This document shows positions 15,995 to 25,846 of a stretch of DNA of 39,995 nucleotides, piece by piece. The translations under genes and the position numbers were made by a program. The notes under the pieces were generated by a model. It worked only from the letters and a program-made list of their open reading frames with translations. It made no database searches and was not told the origin of the DNA. How positions within the stretch are numbered: position 1 is the stretch's first letter; each line of letters starts with the position of its first letter. The DNA is taken from assembly GCA_903871555.1 (NCBI GenBank), contig CAIQHM010000023.1:1-39995 (forward strand). The letters run 5' to 3'. The stretch is from an uncultured Actinomycetes bacterium (GTDB taxonomy: Bacteria; Actinomycetota; Actinomycetes; Nanopelagicales; Nanopelagicaceae).

Positions 15995-18900
15995 GTGGCT
16001 GACAATTTTTTCATAACCGCAATTTTGGTTTCGCATGATGGTGCAACTTGGTTGCCGGAATCTATTGCAGCAATTTCTGCCCAAACCCGCCCGGTAGATC
16101 GAATCATTGCGGTCGATACAGGTTCGGTCGATGGCTCAGTAAAAATGCTAAGTAATGCGGGTTTAACTGTTATAAAAACTGATCGTGATGCCGGTTTCGG
16201 TGATGCAATTGCTTTAGCACTTGGGTCAGCTAAAAAATTATCAAGCAATGACAGCGAAGAGTTAATTTGGATTCTGCACGATGATTGTGCGCCAGCTAGA
16301 ACCGCACTTCAAGAGTTAATTGATGGTCTAAGAGATAAGCCACAAGTTGCCTTTGTGGGACCGAAATTACTTGGCTGGTATGACCGCAGACATTTATTAG
16401 AAGTTGGAATTAGCATCGCAGTAAATGGTGCACGTTGGACTGGCTTAGATCCGCGCGAACAAGATCAAGGACAATACGATCATCCAACTGAAGTTATGGC
16501 GGTAAGTACCGCAGCAATGTTGGCAAGGCGAAAAATATTTGAAGATTTGGGTGGACTAGATCCAAACCTTGCACTCTTTAGAGATGATGTTGATTTAGGT
16601 TGGCGGGCAAGAGTCGCTGGATTTTCGGTATTAACTGCGCCCCAGGCCCTGGTCTATCACGCAGAAGCCGCCGCATCAGAACGCAGAAGTGTTGATGTCG
16701 AAGAAGCATTCCTGCATCGACCTAGACTCTTGGATCGTAAAAATGCAGCCTACGTTCTACTTGCAAATGCATCATGGTGGTTATTGCCGTGGATAACAAT
16801 TCAAATTGTTGGAAGCGCAGCTATTCGATCAGTTGGATATTTAATTGCAAAACTTCCTGGATATGCCGCCGACGAAATCGCAGCGGTAGGTCTATTAATT
16901 ATTAAACCAGGAGATTTGATTGTTGCAAGAAAATTGCGGAAGCAGAAGCGATTATTATCGCCAAGAGTTATTAGACAATTCATCCCGCCACCTGGCAGTC
17001 AGATTCGTCTTGCACTAGAGCAAGTTAATTACTCATTACGTAAGTTCTTCAAAGCAGATGTTGCTGATGGCGCAAACTCCGATGATCCAATGTCTTATGC
17101 CGATATTGGGGTAATTGATGAAAGCTTTGATGACCAGGACGTAGTTATAAAACCACGAAAATCTAATTGGCAGACGCTTCGAAATCGTTCATTGCTAATT
17201 GGACTAGCATTTACATTTCTCATCTCTTTAATTGCATCCAGAAATAGATTTGGGGCAATTAGTGGCGGTGCATTGGCTGTTTCACCAAGTGGCGCAATGG
17301 ATTTAATTGCCAAGTACAGCGAATCGTGGCACTTAGTTGGCTTGGGTTCGGCAGCATCAACGCCACCATGGGTTGCAATATTGGCTGGTGCATCTGCACT
17401 AACTTTCGGGAAAACCTGGCTTTTTCTAACAATCTTTTTCCTTCTGGTGCCTACGCTCGCTTTCTTTGCGATGTATCGCAGCGCTAAGCGAGTTGGTTTG
17501 AGTATTCGCTGGTCTGCGCTCGGCGGCGTTATTTATGCAATGTCACCAGTAATTTGGAGCAGTATCAACCAAGGCCGAATCGGCACGCTACTAGTTGCCT
17601 TATTAGCGCCAAGTTTCTTAAGCATCCTTCCAAAAACTCTGCACTTTGAAACAATTAGTTGGCGCAAGACTTATTCCCTTATTTTGTTGGCCGCATTTCT
17701 TTCTGCATTTTCTACCTTCTTCTTAACTATCTGGACTGCGCTATTTATGGCCTTCTTAGCAATCGCACTTTATGATCGCAGAGAAGAGATAAAAAAGGCT
17801 GGCCCAGTAAAGTTTTTAATGACTGCAGAATTAAGTCGAATCAAGCGGACACTTGCCCTGTTTCTAATACCTGGTCTGCTTAATGCGCCGTGGTCGACCT
17901 CGGTAATTGTGCACCCAACCCAAATACTCTTAGATCCAGGACTTCCACTATCTGGCGGTTCACTTAGAAATATTCTTACACTAAATCCGGGTGGCGCTTC
18001 TGGAGTTCCAGGTTGGATATTAACGCCATTCATTATTTTCTTAATTGCTATTACGGTTACTAAGAAATATCAGACACAAGCTGCATCTGCGATTGGGTTA
18101 TTTACAATAGCAATCCTGGTCTCACAACTTCATGTCTTTGGCCATGGAAGCAGTGGTCAAGTCTGGACTGGTACTTTAATTCTCTTTATTGAAATAATTA
18201 TTCTGGTTCCAGCCTTACAAATTGCCTCTGAATCAATTCCAAAGTTGAGAAATTCTAAACTCGGACTAGGTCACTTACTTGCAATTTTAGTTGTGCTTGC
18301 GACATCATTTTCAATTTTAGCCACAAGCGTTTGGGCTGTGACTGGTGGGGCCAATTCGCTAGTTGCCAGCGGAAAATTAGAAGTTATTCCACCTTTCATC
18401 GCCTCTTTAAGCGACACCCCGAATCGACCAAAAACTCTAGTTATTGGTAGAACCGGTGAGCAATTAAATTACTTTGTAACACGCGGATCTGATTTAGAAA
18501 TTGGTGATGCAGATGTTGCGGTGGCAACACCAACCGAAGTTAAGAGCGCGGTAATTGATTTAATAAGTGGCGCGGGAATAACTTCAAGCAAAATTTTGGG
18601 AGCTTATGGCATCCAATACTTATTCTTGCGAAATCCAATAGATCAAGGCGTTGCTCGAACCGTGGATGGAATCGGTGGTTTCACACGCAGTTCATCAACC
18701 AGCGCCGGAATAATCTGGCAAGTTGTTGGAAGCAAACCTCGAATTTCAGTACTTGATATAACAGGGGCTGTAACTGGATTAAATTCCGCAAAGGTTGGTG
18801 CGACAGATAATTTACAGACCCCAGGAACGGTAGTTCTTGCTGAAAAATTTGATGCTGGTTGGAAGTTGATTGTTAATGGCAATCAGGTGAAATTAGGCCA

Positions 18901-19081
18901 ATCACAATTTGGTCTGCCTATTTTCGAAGTTTCAGAAACAGGTCCAATGATTCTTTTGCATGATGGAACAAAACATCGGGCGCTAATTTCTACTCAATTA
19001 ATTGCATTATTAATCGTAATAGTTCTCTCACTTCCTGCTGGGCGCCGCCGCCGCGAAGTTCCACTCGAGGAGCTTGCATGA
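15995..19081 (+). CDS. Large membrane glycosyltransferase (GT2 domain plus polytopic C-terminus)
   Basis: A 1028-residue protein. Residues 1-250 form a GT2 domain: ILVSHDGATWLPESI, the sugar-nucleotide-binding VDTGSVDGS, the metal-binding HDDCAP, and RDDVDLGWRARVAG near the acceptor site. A first pair of hydrophobic segments lies about 250-300; from about residue 390 some ten or more membrane helices follow, ending with an exported loop and a final helix before RRRREVPLEELA. This architecture is typical of the giant GT next to whiB2 in actinobacteria, presumed to transfer sugars to an envelope glycan or lipid carrier. GTG start at 15995. It shares ATGA with the next gene, so they are translationally coupled. 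Confidence 0.9.
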   Translation: MADNFFITAILVSHDGATWLPESIAAISAQTRPVDRIIAVDTGSVDGSVKMLSNAGLTVIKTDRDAGFGDAIALALGSAKKLSSNDSEELIWILHDDCAPARTALQELIDGLRDKPQVAFVGPKLLGWYDRRHLLEVGISIAVNGARWTGLDPREQDQGQYDHPTEVMAVSTAAMLARRKIFEDLGGLDPNLALFRDDVDLGWRARVAGFSVLTAPQALVYHAEAAASERRSVDVEEAFLHRPRLLDRKNAAYVLLANASWWLLPWITIQIVGSAAIRSVGYLIAKLPGYAADEIAAVGLLIIKPGDLIVARKLRKQKRLLSPRVIRQFIPPPGSQIRLALEQVNYSLRKFFKADVADGANSDDPMSYADIGVIDESFDDQDVVIKPRKSNWQTLRNRSLLIGLAFTFLISLIASRNRFGAISGGALAVSPSGAMDLIAKYSESWHLVGLGSAASTPPWVAILAGASALTFGKTWLFLTIFFLLVPTLAFFAMYRSAKRVGLSIRWSALGGVIYAMSPVIWSSINQGRIGTLLVALLAPSFLSILPKTLHFETISWRKTYSLILLAAFLSAFSTFFLTIWTALFMAFLAIALYDRREEIKKAGPVKFLMTAELSRIKRTLALFLIPGLLNAPWSTSVIVHPTQILLDPGLPLSGGSLRNILTLNPGGASGVPGWILTPFIIFLIAITVTKKYQTQAASAIGLFTIAILVSQLHVFGHGSSGQVWTGTLILFIEIIILVPALQIASESIPKLRNSKLGLGHLLAILVVLATSFSILATSVWAVTGGANSLVASGKLEVIPPFIASLSDTPNRPKTLVIGRTGEQLNYFVTRGSDLEIGDADVAVATPTEVKSAVIDLISGAGITSSKILGAYGIQYLFLRNPIDQGVARTVDGIGGFTRSSSTSAGIIWQVVGSKPRISVLDITGAVTGLNSAKVGATDNLQTPGTVVLAEKFDAGWKLIVNGNQVKLGQSQFGLPIFEVSETGPMILLHDGTKHRALISTQLIALLIVIVLSLPAGRRRREVPLEELA

Positions 19082-20388
19082 GAACTAGACAGTTAATAGC
19101 AGCACTTTGCGCGCTATCTATCTCAATTCTGGCGGTAGTAATTATAAAACCCGACAATTCTGGAATTTCAACAGTCCAGTCATATCCGGCAACTGTTTGC
19201 CCCGGAAATCTAAGTGATGGAACTTCAACTTCGGTACTTCCATCTTCCAAATTATTGGTTCGACAAATACCGTCTAAGAAGAGCGTCTTGAAAGTGGCTA
19301 GAACGTCGCTCTATTTATCATCAATCCCTTTACTAGTTAATGGCAATAGCGAGAATTCCATAAATGTTACGCGGTCAAGATCTCGCTCACTTGCAACGGT
19401 TGTTTGCTCAATTAGCAGTGGCGATCAATGGTTTGTTGGCGGCTCGGGTTCTGTCACTAGTCGCTCTTCCTTGGAAATAATTAACAGTGGATTGAGTACT
19501 TCAATTGTTGATCTAATTGTTTATACCCCTAATTCTGTCTCATCAATAATTTCAAAACGAATCTCGAAGAATTCAAGTAAACGGATCTATTTGGATACCT
19601 TGGCACCTGGCGAAAATTCAGTTGTGATTCATTCGATAACTAGATCTGGTCGCGTAACTACTTTCCTGCATGATCAAAGCCAGCGTGGGCTTGTTAATCT
19701 TGGCGCCGATTTTGTTTCGCAAGGAATAGATCCCGCTACCCGAGTTGTTATCCCGGCTATCAGTAATGTCATGTTATCTGGCCGCAGTACAAAGCAGAGT
19801 TTGCGAATTCTGGCGCCAGGCAGTGTTAATGCGAATGTTCGGGCTCAAATTGTTTCTACCGATGGCTCCTTCGCCCCAATCGAACTTGACGATATAACTA
19901 TCAAGGCCGGGAAAGTTAAAGATCTAACATTCAAACCAGTTCTTCAGGCCAGAAACTTTGCACTCGTTCTTAACTCTGATCGGCCAATAGTTGCTGCAGT
20001 TAAGAGTTCCGGTTCGTTTAATGGGGGAAATGAATTTACCTGGTCGACTTCCAGCAGTGAGCTAAAGGATATGACTGTTTATTTTGGTGGGCTGCGACCT
20101 GATGTGGTGTTCCAGGGCAAGAATTTTGAAGTTGATATTCAATGGACGGATAAGAATCGTAAGGTCTACAGCAAAACTATTCGAAATAGCAGTGGCGATG
20201 AATTGGCAATCTGGCAACCCAAGAGTGGAGTTTTAAGTGCTCGTTTCAGCACAGCAAATAGCAAGGTCTACGGCGGAGTTATTTTCAAAGAGAAAACCGG
20301 ATTGAGTTATATTCCATTAGTAGCAGGCGCACAATTAGAAAGTGCTGCGGTCCCAAATGCAGACGCGCGCATAATTACACGCGACTAA
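19078..20388 (+). CDS. DUF5719-family exported protein
   Basis: A 436-residue protein with one N-terminal membrane helix (about residues 5-24, signal anchor) and an exported domain rich in Ser, Thr, Val and Ile, suggesting beta-sandwich repeats. Two cysteines (in YPATVCPGN and VVCSIS) could form a disulphide. It overlaps the GT2 gene by four bases and sits before DUF3499 and manB, the same place as DUF5719 proteins of Streptomyces-type genomes. Probably helps the glycosyltransferase at the outer face of the membrane; this is inferred from the coupling only. The family call rests mainly on this context. Confidence 0.7.
   Translation: MRTRQLIAALCALSISILAVVIIKPDNSGISTVQSYPATVCPGNLSDGTSTSVLPSSKLLVRQIPSKKSVLKVARTSLYLSSIPLLVNGNSENSINVTRSRSRSLATVVCSISSGDQWFVGGSGSVTSRSSLEIINSGLSTSIVDLIVYTPNSVSSIISKRISKNSSKRIYLDTLAPGENSVVIHSITRSGRVTTFLHDQSQRGLVNLGADFVSQGIDPATRVVIPAISNVMLSGRSTKQSLRILAPGSVNANVRAQIVSTDGSFAPIELDDITIKAGKVKDLTFKPVLQARNFALVLNSDRPIVAAVKSSGSFNGGNEFTWSTSSSELKDMTVYFGGLRPDVVFQGKNFEVDIQWTDKNRKVYSKTIRNSSGDELAIWQPKSGVLSARFSTANSKVYGGVIFKEKTGLSYIPLVAGAQLESAAVPNADARIITRD
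20374..20383 (+). promoter_or_regulatory. Third copy of the ATTACACGCG 10-mer
   Basis: ATTACACGCG lies in the last codons of the DUF5719 gene, 46 bp before the DUF3499 start. The same 10-mer is half of the palindrome at the whiB2 promoter and is found in the permease leader. A regulatory role here is speculative, as it lies within coding sequence. Confidence 0.3.
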
Positions 20389-20428
20389 ATCCCAAGTTTT
20401 TACATCAAGGCGCGATAGCCTCATAGCC

Positions 20429-20806
20429 ATGACACGTCCACAACCTCGAACAGGTCGCCTCTGTTCTCGTGTTGGCTGTCGCCACTTAGCAACAAAAACT
20501 CTTACCTATATTTATGCAGAATCAACTGCAGTTCTTGGGCCGCTTGCTACATTTTCTGAACCGCATGCGTATGATCTTTGCGATCAACACAGTTTGCGAA
20601 TGAGCGCACCTGTTGGTTGGACCGTTATAAAACATGAACCTGAAGACGTTGCAGCTGGTCCTACAGATGACGACCTAATGGCAATAGCAGATGCGGTACG
20701 CGAAGCTGGTTCGAAGGAGAGCACGAGCGCTTCAGCAATACCTGGAATTGAAATACCGCCGCTTGAAATTGGTCGCAGAGGCCACCTTCGAGCAATTCCA
20801 AACTAA
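20429..20806 (+). CDS. DUF3499-family protein (Rv3258c-like)
   Basis: A 125-residue protein. The N-terminal half has paired metal-ligand-like residues (LCSRVGCRHLA near the start and YDLCDQHSLRM about 35 residues later), suggesting a small zinc-binding fold; GWTVIKHEP is characteristic of the family. The C-terminal 60 residues are acidic and low in complexity. DUF3499 is conserved in actinobacteria between whiB2 and manB, as here. No function is known. It is 25 bp upstream of manB and probably in its operon. Confidence 0.88.
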   Translation: MTRPQPRTGRLCSRVGCRHLATKTLTYIYAESTAVLGPLATFSEPHAYDLCDQHSLRMSAPVGWTVIKHEPEDVAAGPTDDDLMAIADAVREAGSKESTSASAIPGIEIPPLEIGRRGHLRAIPN

Positions 20807-20831
20807 TTTAGATTTGAGTTAGATTAGTGTC

Positions 20832-22232
20832 ATGTTCACGGGCGAATTCTTAGATTCCATAATTAAGGCTTATGACGTTCGAGGTCTTGTCGATTCACAA
20901 TTAACTCCGAATTTCGCATTCGCACTTGGTGGGGCATATGCAACATTTCTGCAAGAAGAGCGCGAGCCATCAACAATAATTATTGGGGAAGATATGCGCC
21001 CTTCATCTCCGAATCTGGCTGATGCTTTTTCAGATGGCGCAACATCACAAGGCATGGATGTAATTCGAATTGGATTGGCATCGACCGACATGTTGTATTT
21101 CGCAGCCGGCAAATTAAATATGCCAGGGGCAATGTTTACTGCTAGCCACAATCCAGCCGCTTATAACGGTATGAAATTATGTAAGAGCGGGGCTGTTCCT
21201 ATTGGCCAAGATTCTGGGTTGCGCCGCATCAAGCAGTTAATAACGCAGGGCATGCCAATAACAAATCGCCCGGTAGGTAAAGAGATCAAACGCGATTTAT
21301 TGGAAGAATATGTAGATTTTCTACTTTCATTGTTCCCTGAAATAAATGATGCAAAGAGACCACAGCGTAGGTTGAAAGTTGTGATTGATGCCGGAAATGG
21401 CATGGCAGGTCACACTGCGCCCGCTGTAATGGAGCGGTTAAATGTTGAAGTAGTCCCGATGTACTTTGAACTTGATGGAAATTTCCCAAATCATGAAGCA
21501 AATCCAATTGATGCAAAGAACTTAATTGATTTACAGAAGCGAGTTCTAAAAGAGAAGGCCGATATTGGTCTTGCCTTCGATGGTGATGCTGATCGCTGTT
21601 TTCTAATCGACGAGAAAGGCGCACTCGTAAATCCTTCTGCGCTAACAGGACTTATTGCAGTGCGCGAATTAAGGCGCAAACCTGGTTCAACTATTATTTA
21701 TAACTTAATTTCTTCAAAAGCTGTACCCGAAATAATTTTGGAAAATGGCGGAACTCCACTTCGTTCTCGTGTAGGCCATTCATTTATTAAGAAGATGATG
21801 GCTGATTCAGATGCAATCTTTGGTGGCGAACACTCTGGCCATTTCTACTTTGCTGATTTTTGGCGGGCAGATTCTGGAATGTTAGCCGCGCTATTTGCAC
21901 TAACAGAATTGGCTTCGGGCAAGAGCACACTTTCAACACTTCTAAAACCTTTCAACCGTTATGTTTCAAGTGGTGAAATTAATTCCGAAGTTAATGATGT
22001 GCCTGCAGCGATTGATGCAATTCTTGCTGAATATGGCGATGCCGAAAAAGGTGGAAAAGGCTTTGAGGTTGATGATCTAGATGGAATAACTTTGACCGGT
22101 CCAAAGTTCTGGTTCAATGTTCGTGCCTCAAATACCGAGCCACTGCTTCGGTTAAATGTCGAGGGCGATACTGAGGCTCAGATGATCAAGGCGCGCGATG
22201 CTCTGCTCGCAATCATCAGGGCTAAGCGATAA
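20832..22232 (+). CDS. manB: Phosphomannomutase/phosphoglucomutase
   Basis: Interconverts mannose-6-phosphate and mannose-1-phosphate, supplying the ManC-type enzyme encoded upstream. The 466-residue length is normal. The phosphorylated serine is Ser105 in TASHNPAAYNGMK; the magnesium loop DGDADR is at residues 250-255; the sugar-binding GGEHSGH and the phosphate-binding RASNTEPLLRLN follow in order. The family works on both mannose and glucose phosphates; mannose is favoured by the neighbourhood (actinobacterial manB position). manA, which often follows in actinobacteria, is not present; ahcY comes next. Confidence 0.94.
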   Translation: MFTGEFLDSIIKAYDVRGLVDSQLTPNFAFALGGAYATFLQEEREPSTIIIGEDMRPSSPNLADAFSDGATSQGMDVIRIGLASTDMLYFAAGKLNMPGAMFTASHNPAAYNGMKLCKSGAVPIGQDSGLRRIKQLITQGMPITNRPVGKEIKRDLLEEYVDFLLSLFPEINDAKRPQRRLKVVIDAGNGMAGHTAPAVMERLNVEVVPMYFELDGNFPNHEANPIDAKNLIDLQKRVLKEKADIGLAFDGDADRCFLIDEKGALVNPSALTGLIAVRELRRKPGSTIIYNLISSKAVPEIILENGGTPLRSRVGHSFIKKMMADSDAIFGGEHSGHFYFADFWRADSGMLAALFALTELASGKSTLSTLLKPFNRYVSSGEINSEVNDVPAAIDAILAEYGDAEKGGKGFEVDDLDGITLTGPKFWFNVRASNTEPLLRLNVEGDTEAQMIKARDALLAIIRAKR

Positions 22233-22292
22233 CCTACGCTCCTACATATAAATACGAGAAGCCTCTCATTCGAGTTTTAATAGGAGTTATTT

Positions 22293-23570
22293 GTGAGCGT
22301 TGAAACTGCCGTAAAACATGACATAGCAAATGCAGCACTTGCTGCCGAAGGTAAGAAGCGAATTGAATGGGCTGAACGCAATATGCCAGTTCTTGCACAA
22401 ATTCGTGAGCGCTTCGAAAAAGAACAACCATTTAAGGGAATTCGTATTTCAGCGTGTATGCACGTAACTACAGAGACTGCGAATCTGATGCGCGCCCTAA
22501 AAGCTGGTGGTGCTGAACTCGCACTTTGTGCATCAAATCCACTTTCAACTCAAGATGACACAGCAGCAGCGCTAGTTCACGAATATGGCATCAGTGTTTA
22601 TGCCCGCAATGCTGTAGACCGTGATGGTTACTACTCACATATCAATGCATCTCTAGATATCAAGCCACATTTGGTATTCGATGATGGTTGTGACTTGGTA
22701 AATACGCTTCACACAACTCGTACCGAATTAATCGATGGCATCATCGGTGGTTGCGAAGAGACGACAACCGGCGTTATTCGACTAAGTCAGATGACAAAAG
22801 ATGGTGCGCTTAAATTCCCAATGATCGCAGTGAATGACACGGACACAAAGCATATGTTTGACAACCGCTTTGGAACTGGCCAGTCAACACTTGATGCAAT
22901 CTTCCGTTCAACAAACTCGCTAATTGCAGGTAAAACTTTCGTTGTTGCAGGCTTCGGCTATTGCGGCAAGGGTGTTGCAGAACGCGCAAAGGGTATGGGC
23001 GCAGATGTAATCGTTACTGAAATTGATCCAACTAAAGCACTTGATGCGCTTATGCAGGGCTACCGCGTAATGCCAATGACTGAAGCGGCAAAGTATGGCG
23101 ATATCTATGTGACAGTTACTGGTAACCGCGATGTTCTCCGCGAAGAGCACTTCAAGGTTATGAAAGACGGTGCAATTCTTTCTAACGCAGGTCACTTCGA
23201 TATCGAAATCGATGTTGCTTGGTTAGAACAAAATGCGAAGTCTAAGAATGCCAAGATGCGCCACCAAACAGATGAATATGTAATGGCAGATGGCCGTCGC
23301 ATTCTTCTTCTTGCTGAAGGCCGTTTAGTAAACCTTGGTGCTGCAGAAGGTCACCCAGCATCTGTAATGGATATGTCTTTCTCTGATCAAGCACTCACCG
23401 CCGAATACTTGTTAAAGGCTGCCGCAGAACTTGGTGCCGGATTGCATGATGTTCCAACTGAGATTGATAAAGAGGTTGCGCGCTTGAAGTTAGAGAGCAT
23501 GGGATCAACAATTGATAAATTAACTCCAGCACAAGAGCTGTACCTCAACTCTTGGGAGCACGGTAGCTAA
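22293..23570 (+). CDS. ahcY: Adenosylhomocysteinase
   Basis: Splits S-adenosylhomocysteine to homocysteine and adenosine, removing the inhibitor of methyltransferases. The NAD-binding loop GFGYCGKG is at residues 220-227, and the active-site segments [22 protein letters not shown] and DNRFGTGQS are present; the C-terminus has [16 protein letters not shown]. It has 425 residues, while mycobacterial SahH is nearly 500; the extra insert is absent, giving the short form. GTG start at 22293 with TAGGAG 6 nt ahead. It shares one base with mtrA (TAATG), as in the conserved sahH-mtrA-mtrB order. Confidence 0.96.
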   Translation: MSVETAVKHDIANAALAAEGKKRIEWAERNMPVLAQIRERFEKEQPFKGIRISACMHVTTETANLMRALKAGGAELALCASNPLSTQDDTAAALVHEYGISVYARNAVDRDGYYSHINASLDIKPHLVFDDGCDLVNTLHTTRTELIDGIIGGCEETTTGVIRLSQMTKDGALKFPMIAVNDTDTKHMFDNRFGTGQSTLDAIFRSTNSLIAGKTFVVAGFGYCGKGVAERAKGMGADVIVTEIDPTKALDALMQGYRVMPMTEAAKYGDIYVTVTGNRDVLREEHFKVMKDGAILSNAGHFDIEIDVAWLEQNAKSKNAKMRHQTDEYVMADGRRILLLAEGRLVNLGAAEGHPASVMDMSFSDQALTAEYLLKAAAELGAGLHDVPTEIDKEVARLKLESMGSTIDKLTPAQELYLNSWEHGS

Positions 23571-24256
23571 TGACTCTGATCATGGTCGTCGACGACGACC
23601 AAGATCTAGCTGAGATGCTAGGCATCGTATTAACCGGTGCCGGTTACGAAGTGGATTTAGTAAGTCGCGGTGATGAAGTTATGCCACTTTTCACCGCGCA
23701 AAACCCAGATTTAATTCTCTTGGATGTGATGCTTCCCGGGTTAAATGGCGTTGAAGTTTGTAAATTGATCCGCGAAAAATCTATGGTTCCAATTGTTATG
23801 TTGTCAGCAAAAGGCGATAAACAAGATGTAGTCGCAGGACTTGAAGCTGGCGCCGATGACTACATGGTTAAACCATTTGATCCATCAGAACTTGTTGCTC
23901 GCATGAAAGTTAGGCTACGTCGCAGCACCGCTGAAGTAAGTACTGATTTGCAAATTGGAAATATCAAAATTGATCAGATTGAACATTCGATCATCCGAGA
24001 TGGCCAAATTATTGCTCTTACTCGCCTCGAGTTCGATTTACTTGTTGCACTTGCAAAAGAACCAGGTCGAGTATTTACGCGCGAAGCTCTGCTAAGTGAA
24101 GTCTGGGGATATCGGCCAGCAACAGATACTCGGCTAGTAAACGTTCACATTCAAAGATTGCGCTCTAAAATTGAAATTGATCCAGAGAATCCAAAGATTA
24201 TTCTTACCGTTAGAGGCGTTGGCTATAAGGCTGGTGTTCCTGGAAGTCCGCAATGA
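23570..24256 (+). CDS. mtrA: Response regulator MtrA
   Basis: OmpR-family DNA-binding response regulator (228 residues). The receiver domain has the acidic pocket VVDDDQD near the N-terminus, the phosphorylated Asp52 (in LILLDVMLPG) and the conserved lysine in MVKPFDP; the C-terminal winged helix ends with RLVNVHIQRLRSK and TVRGVGYKAG. With MtrB it controls cell-wall and division genes, and in mycobacteria it also binds the origin. Identity rests on close form and the order ahcY-mtrA-mtrB. It shares ATGA with mtrB. Confidence 0.95.
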   Translation: MTLIMVVDDDQDLAEMLGIVLTGAGYEVDLVSRGDEVMPLFTAQNPDLILLDVMLPGLNGVEVCKLIREKSMVPIVMLSAKGDKQDVVAGLEAGADDYMVKPFDPSELVARMKVRLRRSTAEVSTDLQIGNIKIDQIEHSIIRDGQIIALTRLEFDLLVALAKEPGRVFTREALLSEVWGYRPATDTRLVNVHIQRLRSKIEIDPENPKIILTVRGVGYKAGVPGSPQ

Positions 24257-25788
24257 GCCCTATTAAATCGCCACTTAAATCCTGGCGCTCCTCTCTAGTA
24301 TTTCGAGTCACAACAACAATCGTTTCCCTAACCATAATTGTTATTTGGTTAATCGGATCCGCCCTTGAAACCCAGATTTCATCAGGCATTTTTGATGAAA
24401 AGCTTCGACTCTCAATTGCAGATGCACAGTCAACTGCTAGAAATACCCAGATCCAATTAACTTTCTCGCCATATCAAGATAAAGCTGCACTTAAATTAAT
24501 ATTTACTGAAATTCTTGCCGTGCCACCTCGTTCATTTGAAAGTTCAGCACGAGAACTTGCTGTTTTCTCATTTGCAAACACTAATAGTAAATTCAAATAT
24601 GCAGGCACTTCGAATTTAGTAGATCCAATATCAATCCCAGAATCATTCAGAGAGAAAACTCGGAAATCAACGGCTACGCAATGGGAGCGCACAAAACTTA
24701 AATATGTAGACGGAAAGACAGAATCTGCAATTGTTGTTGGGCATGTATTAACGATTAAGGGCGCTGGTAAGTATGAACTTTATGTAATTTCAAGTCTTGC
24801 CCAGCAGAGTAGAACCATGTCATTAATTTTGCAATATTTATGGCTGACAGGTGTTGCCCTTACCTTCTTAATTGGTTTGATTACATTCTTCGTCCTCCGT
24901 CGATTAATCTCACCAATCCGAGATGCTGCCAAAGTGGCTGAAGAGTTAACCGCGGGAAATCTAGAACTACGAATGGATATTCAAGGCGAAGATGAAATAG
25001 CCAGTTTGGGGTATTCCTTCAATGAAATGGCGGTTTCGCTGCAACAACAAATTTCAAGACTTGAGAATCTTTCAAAACTGCAACAACGATTTGTATCCGA
25101 TGTTTCTCATGAACTTCGGACACCTTTAACAACTATACGTATGGCTTCCCAAGTTATTCATGCAACAAAAGAATCTTTCGAGCCAACTGTCGCAAGAAGT
25201 TCAGAACTTCTAATTTCACAAATTGATCGATTTGAATCTCTACTAACTGACTTGCTTGAAGTCAGTCGTTTCGATGCCCAGGCAGCAGTACTTGAAATTG
25301 AAGAGGTAGATATCACCGCACTAGTAAAGGAAACAATTGACTACCTTCATCCAAGCCAAGATCGGATCATCCATCTCTGGGCTCCTGATGAACCTGTAAT
25401 GGTTGATATTGATCCTCGCAGAATTAAGCGAATTATTCGAAATCTAATTGCAAATGCTGTTGATCATCGTGAAGACAAGAGCGTTGATGTTCAAATTGAG
25501 CAGACCGAAAATGAAGTATCGATTGGTGTTCGGGATTATGGTGTTGGCTTTAATTACACCGATAAGAAATTATTATTTGAGCGTTTTTGGCGTGCAGATT
25601 CCTCGCGAGCGCGAACTACGGGAGGCACCGGTCTTGGGCTTTCAATTGCCCTTGAAGATGCAAAATTGCATCAAGGTGAAATTGATGTGTGGGGCGAGCG
25701 CGGCAGAGGTGCACACTTTGTCTTAACAATTCCCAAATTTGCTGGTGGTTCGATTCAATCTAAACCGATATCTGCACAGCCTGATTAA
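24253..25788 (+). CDS. mtrB: Sensor histidine kinase MtrB
   Basis: A 511-residue membrane sensor kinase. Order: first helix (about 17-35), an extracellular sensing domain, second helix (about 191-213), HAMP linker, dimerisation and phosphoacceptor domain with His286 (in SDVSHELRTPLTT), then the ATPase domain with the N-box IRNLIANAVDH, DYGVGF, FERFWRADSSRA and GGTGLGLSIA. It phosphorylates MtrA, with which it overlaps by four bases. In most actinobacteria lpqB, for a lipoprotein that tunes MtrB, follows directly; here only 58 bp of non-coding sequence separates mtrB from the ComF-like gene. Confidence 0.94.
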   Translation: MSPIKSPLKSWRSSLVFRVTTTIVSLTIIVIWLIGSALETQISSGIFDEKLRLSIADAQSTARNTQIQLTFSPYQDKAALKLIFTEILAVPPRSFESSARELAVFSFANTNSKFKYAGTSNLVDPISIPESFREKTRKSTATQWERTKLKYVDGKTESAIVVGHVLTIKGAGKYELYVISSLAQQSRTMSLILQYLWLTGVALTFLIGLITFFVLRRLISPIRDAAKVAEELTAGNLELRMDIQGEDEIASLGYSFNEMAVSLQQQISRLENLSKLQQRFVSDVSHELRTPLTTIRMASQVIHATKESFEPTVARSSELLISQIDRFESLLTDLLEVSRFDAQAAVLEIEEVDITALVKETIDYLHPSQDRIIHLWAPDEPVMVDIDPRRIKRIIRNLIANAVDHREDKSVDVQIEQTENEVSIGVRDYGVGFNYTDKKLLFERFWRADSSRARTTGGTGLGLSIALEDAKLHQGEIDVWGERGRGAHFVLTIPKFAGGSIQSKPISAQPD

Positions 25789-25846
25789 ATTCACAATTTG
25801 TATCCTAAAAATTAGAAAGCTGGAAGATTTTTAAGAGAATTTCACA

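Noticed and set aside
22233-22292. SAH or SAM riboswitch ahead of ahcY
   Set aside because: The gap is only 60 bp, with no recognisable conserved core; only a small GAGA/TCTC hairpin is seen.
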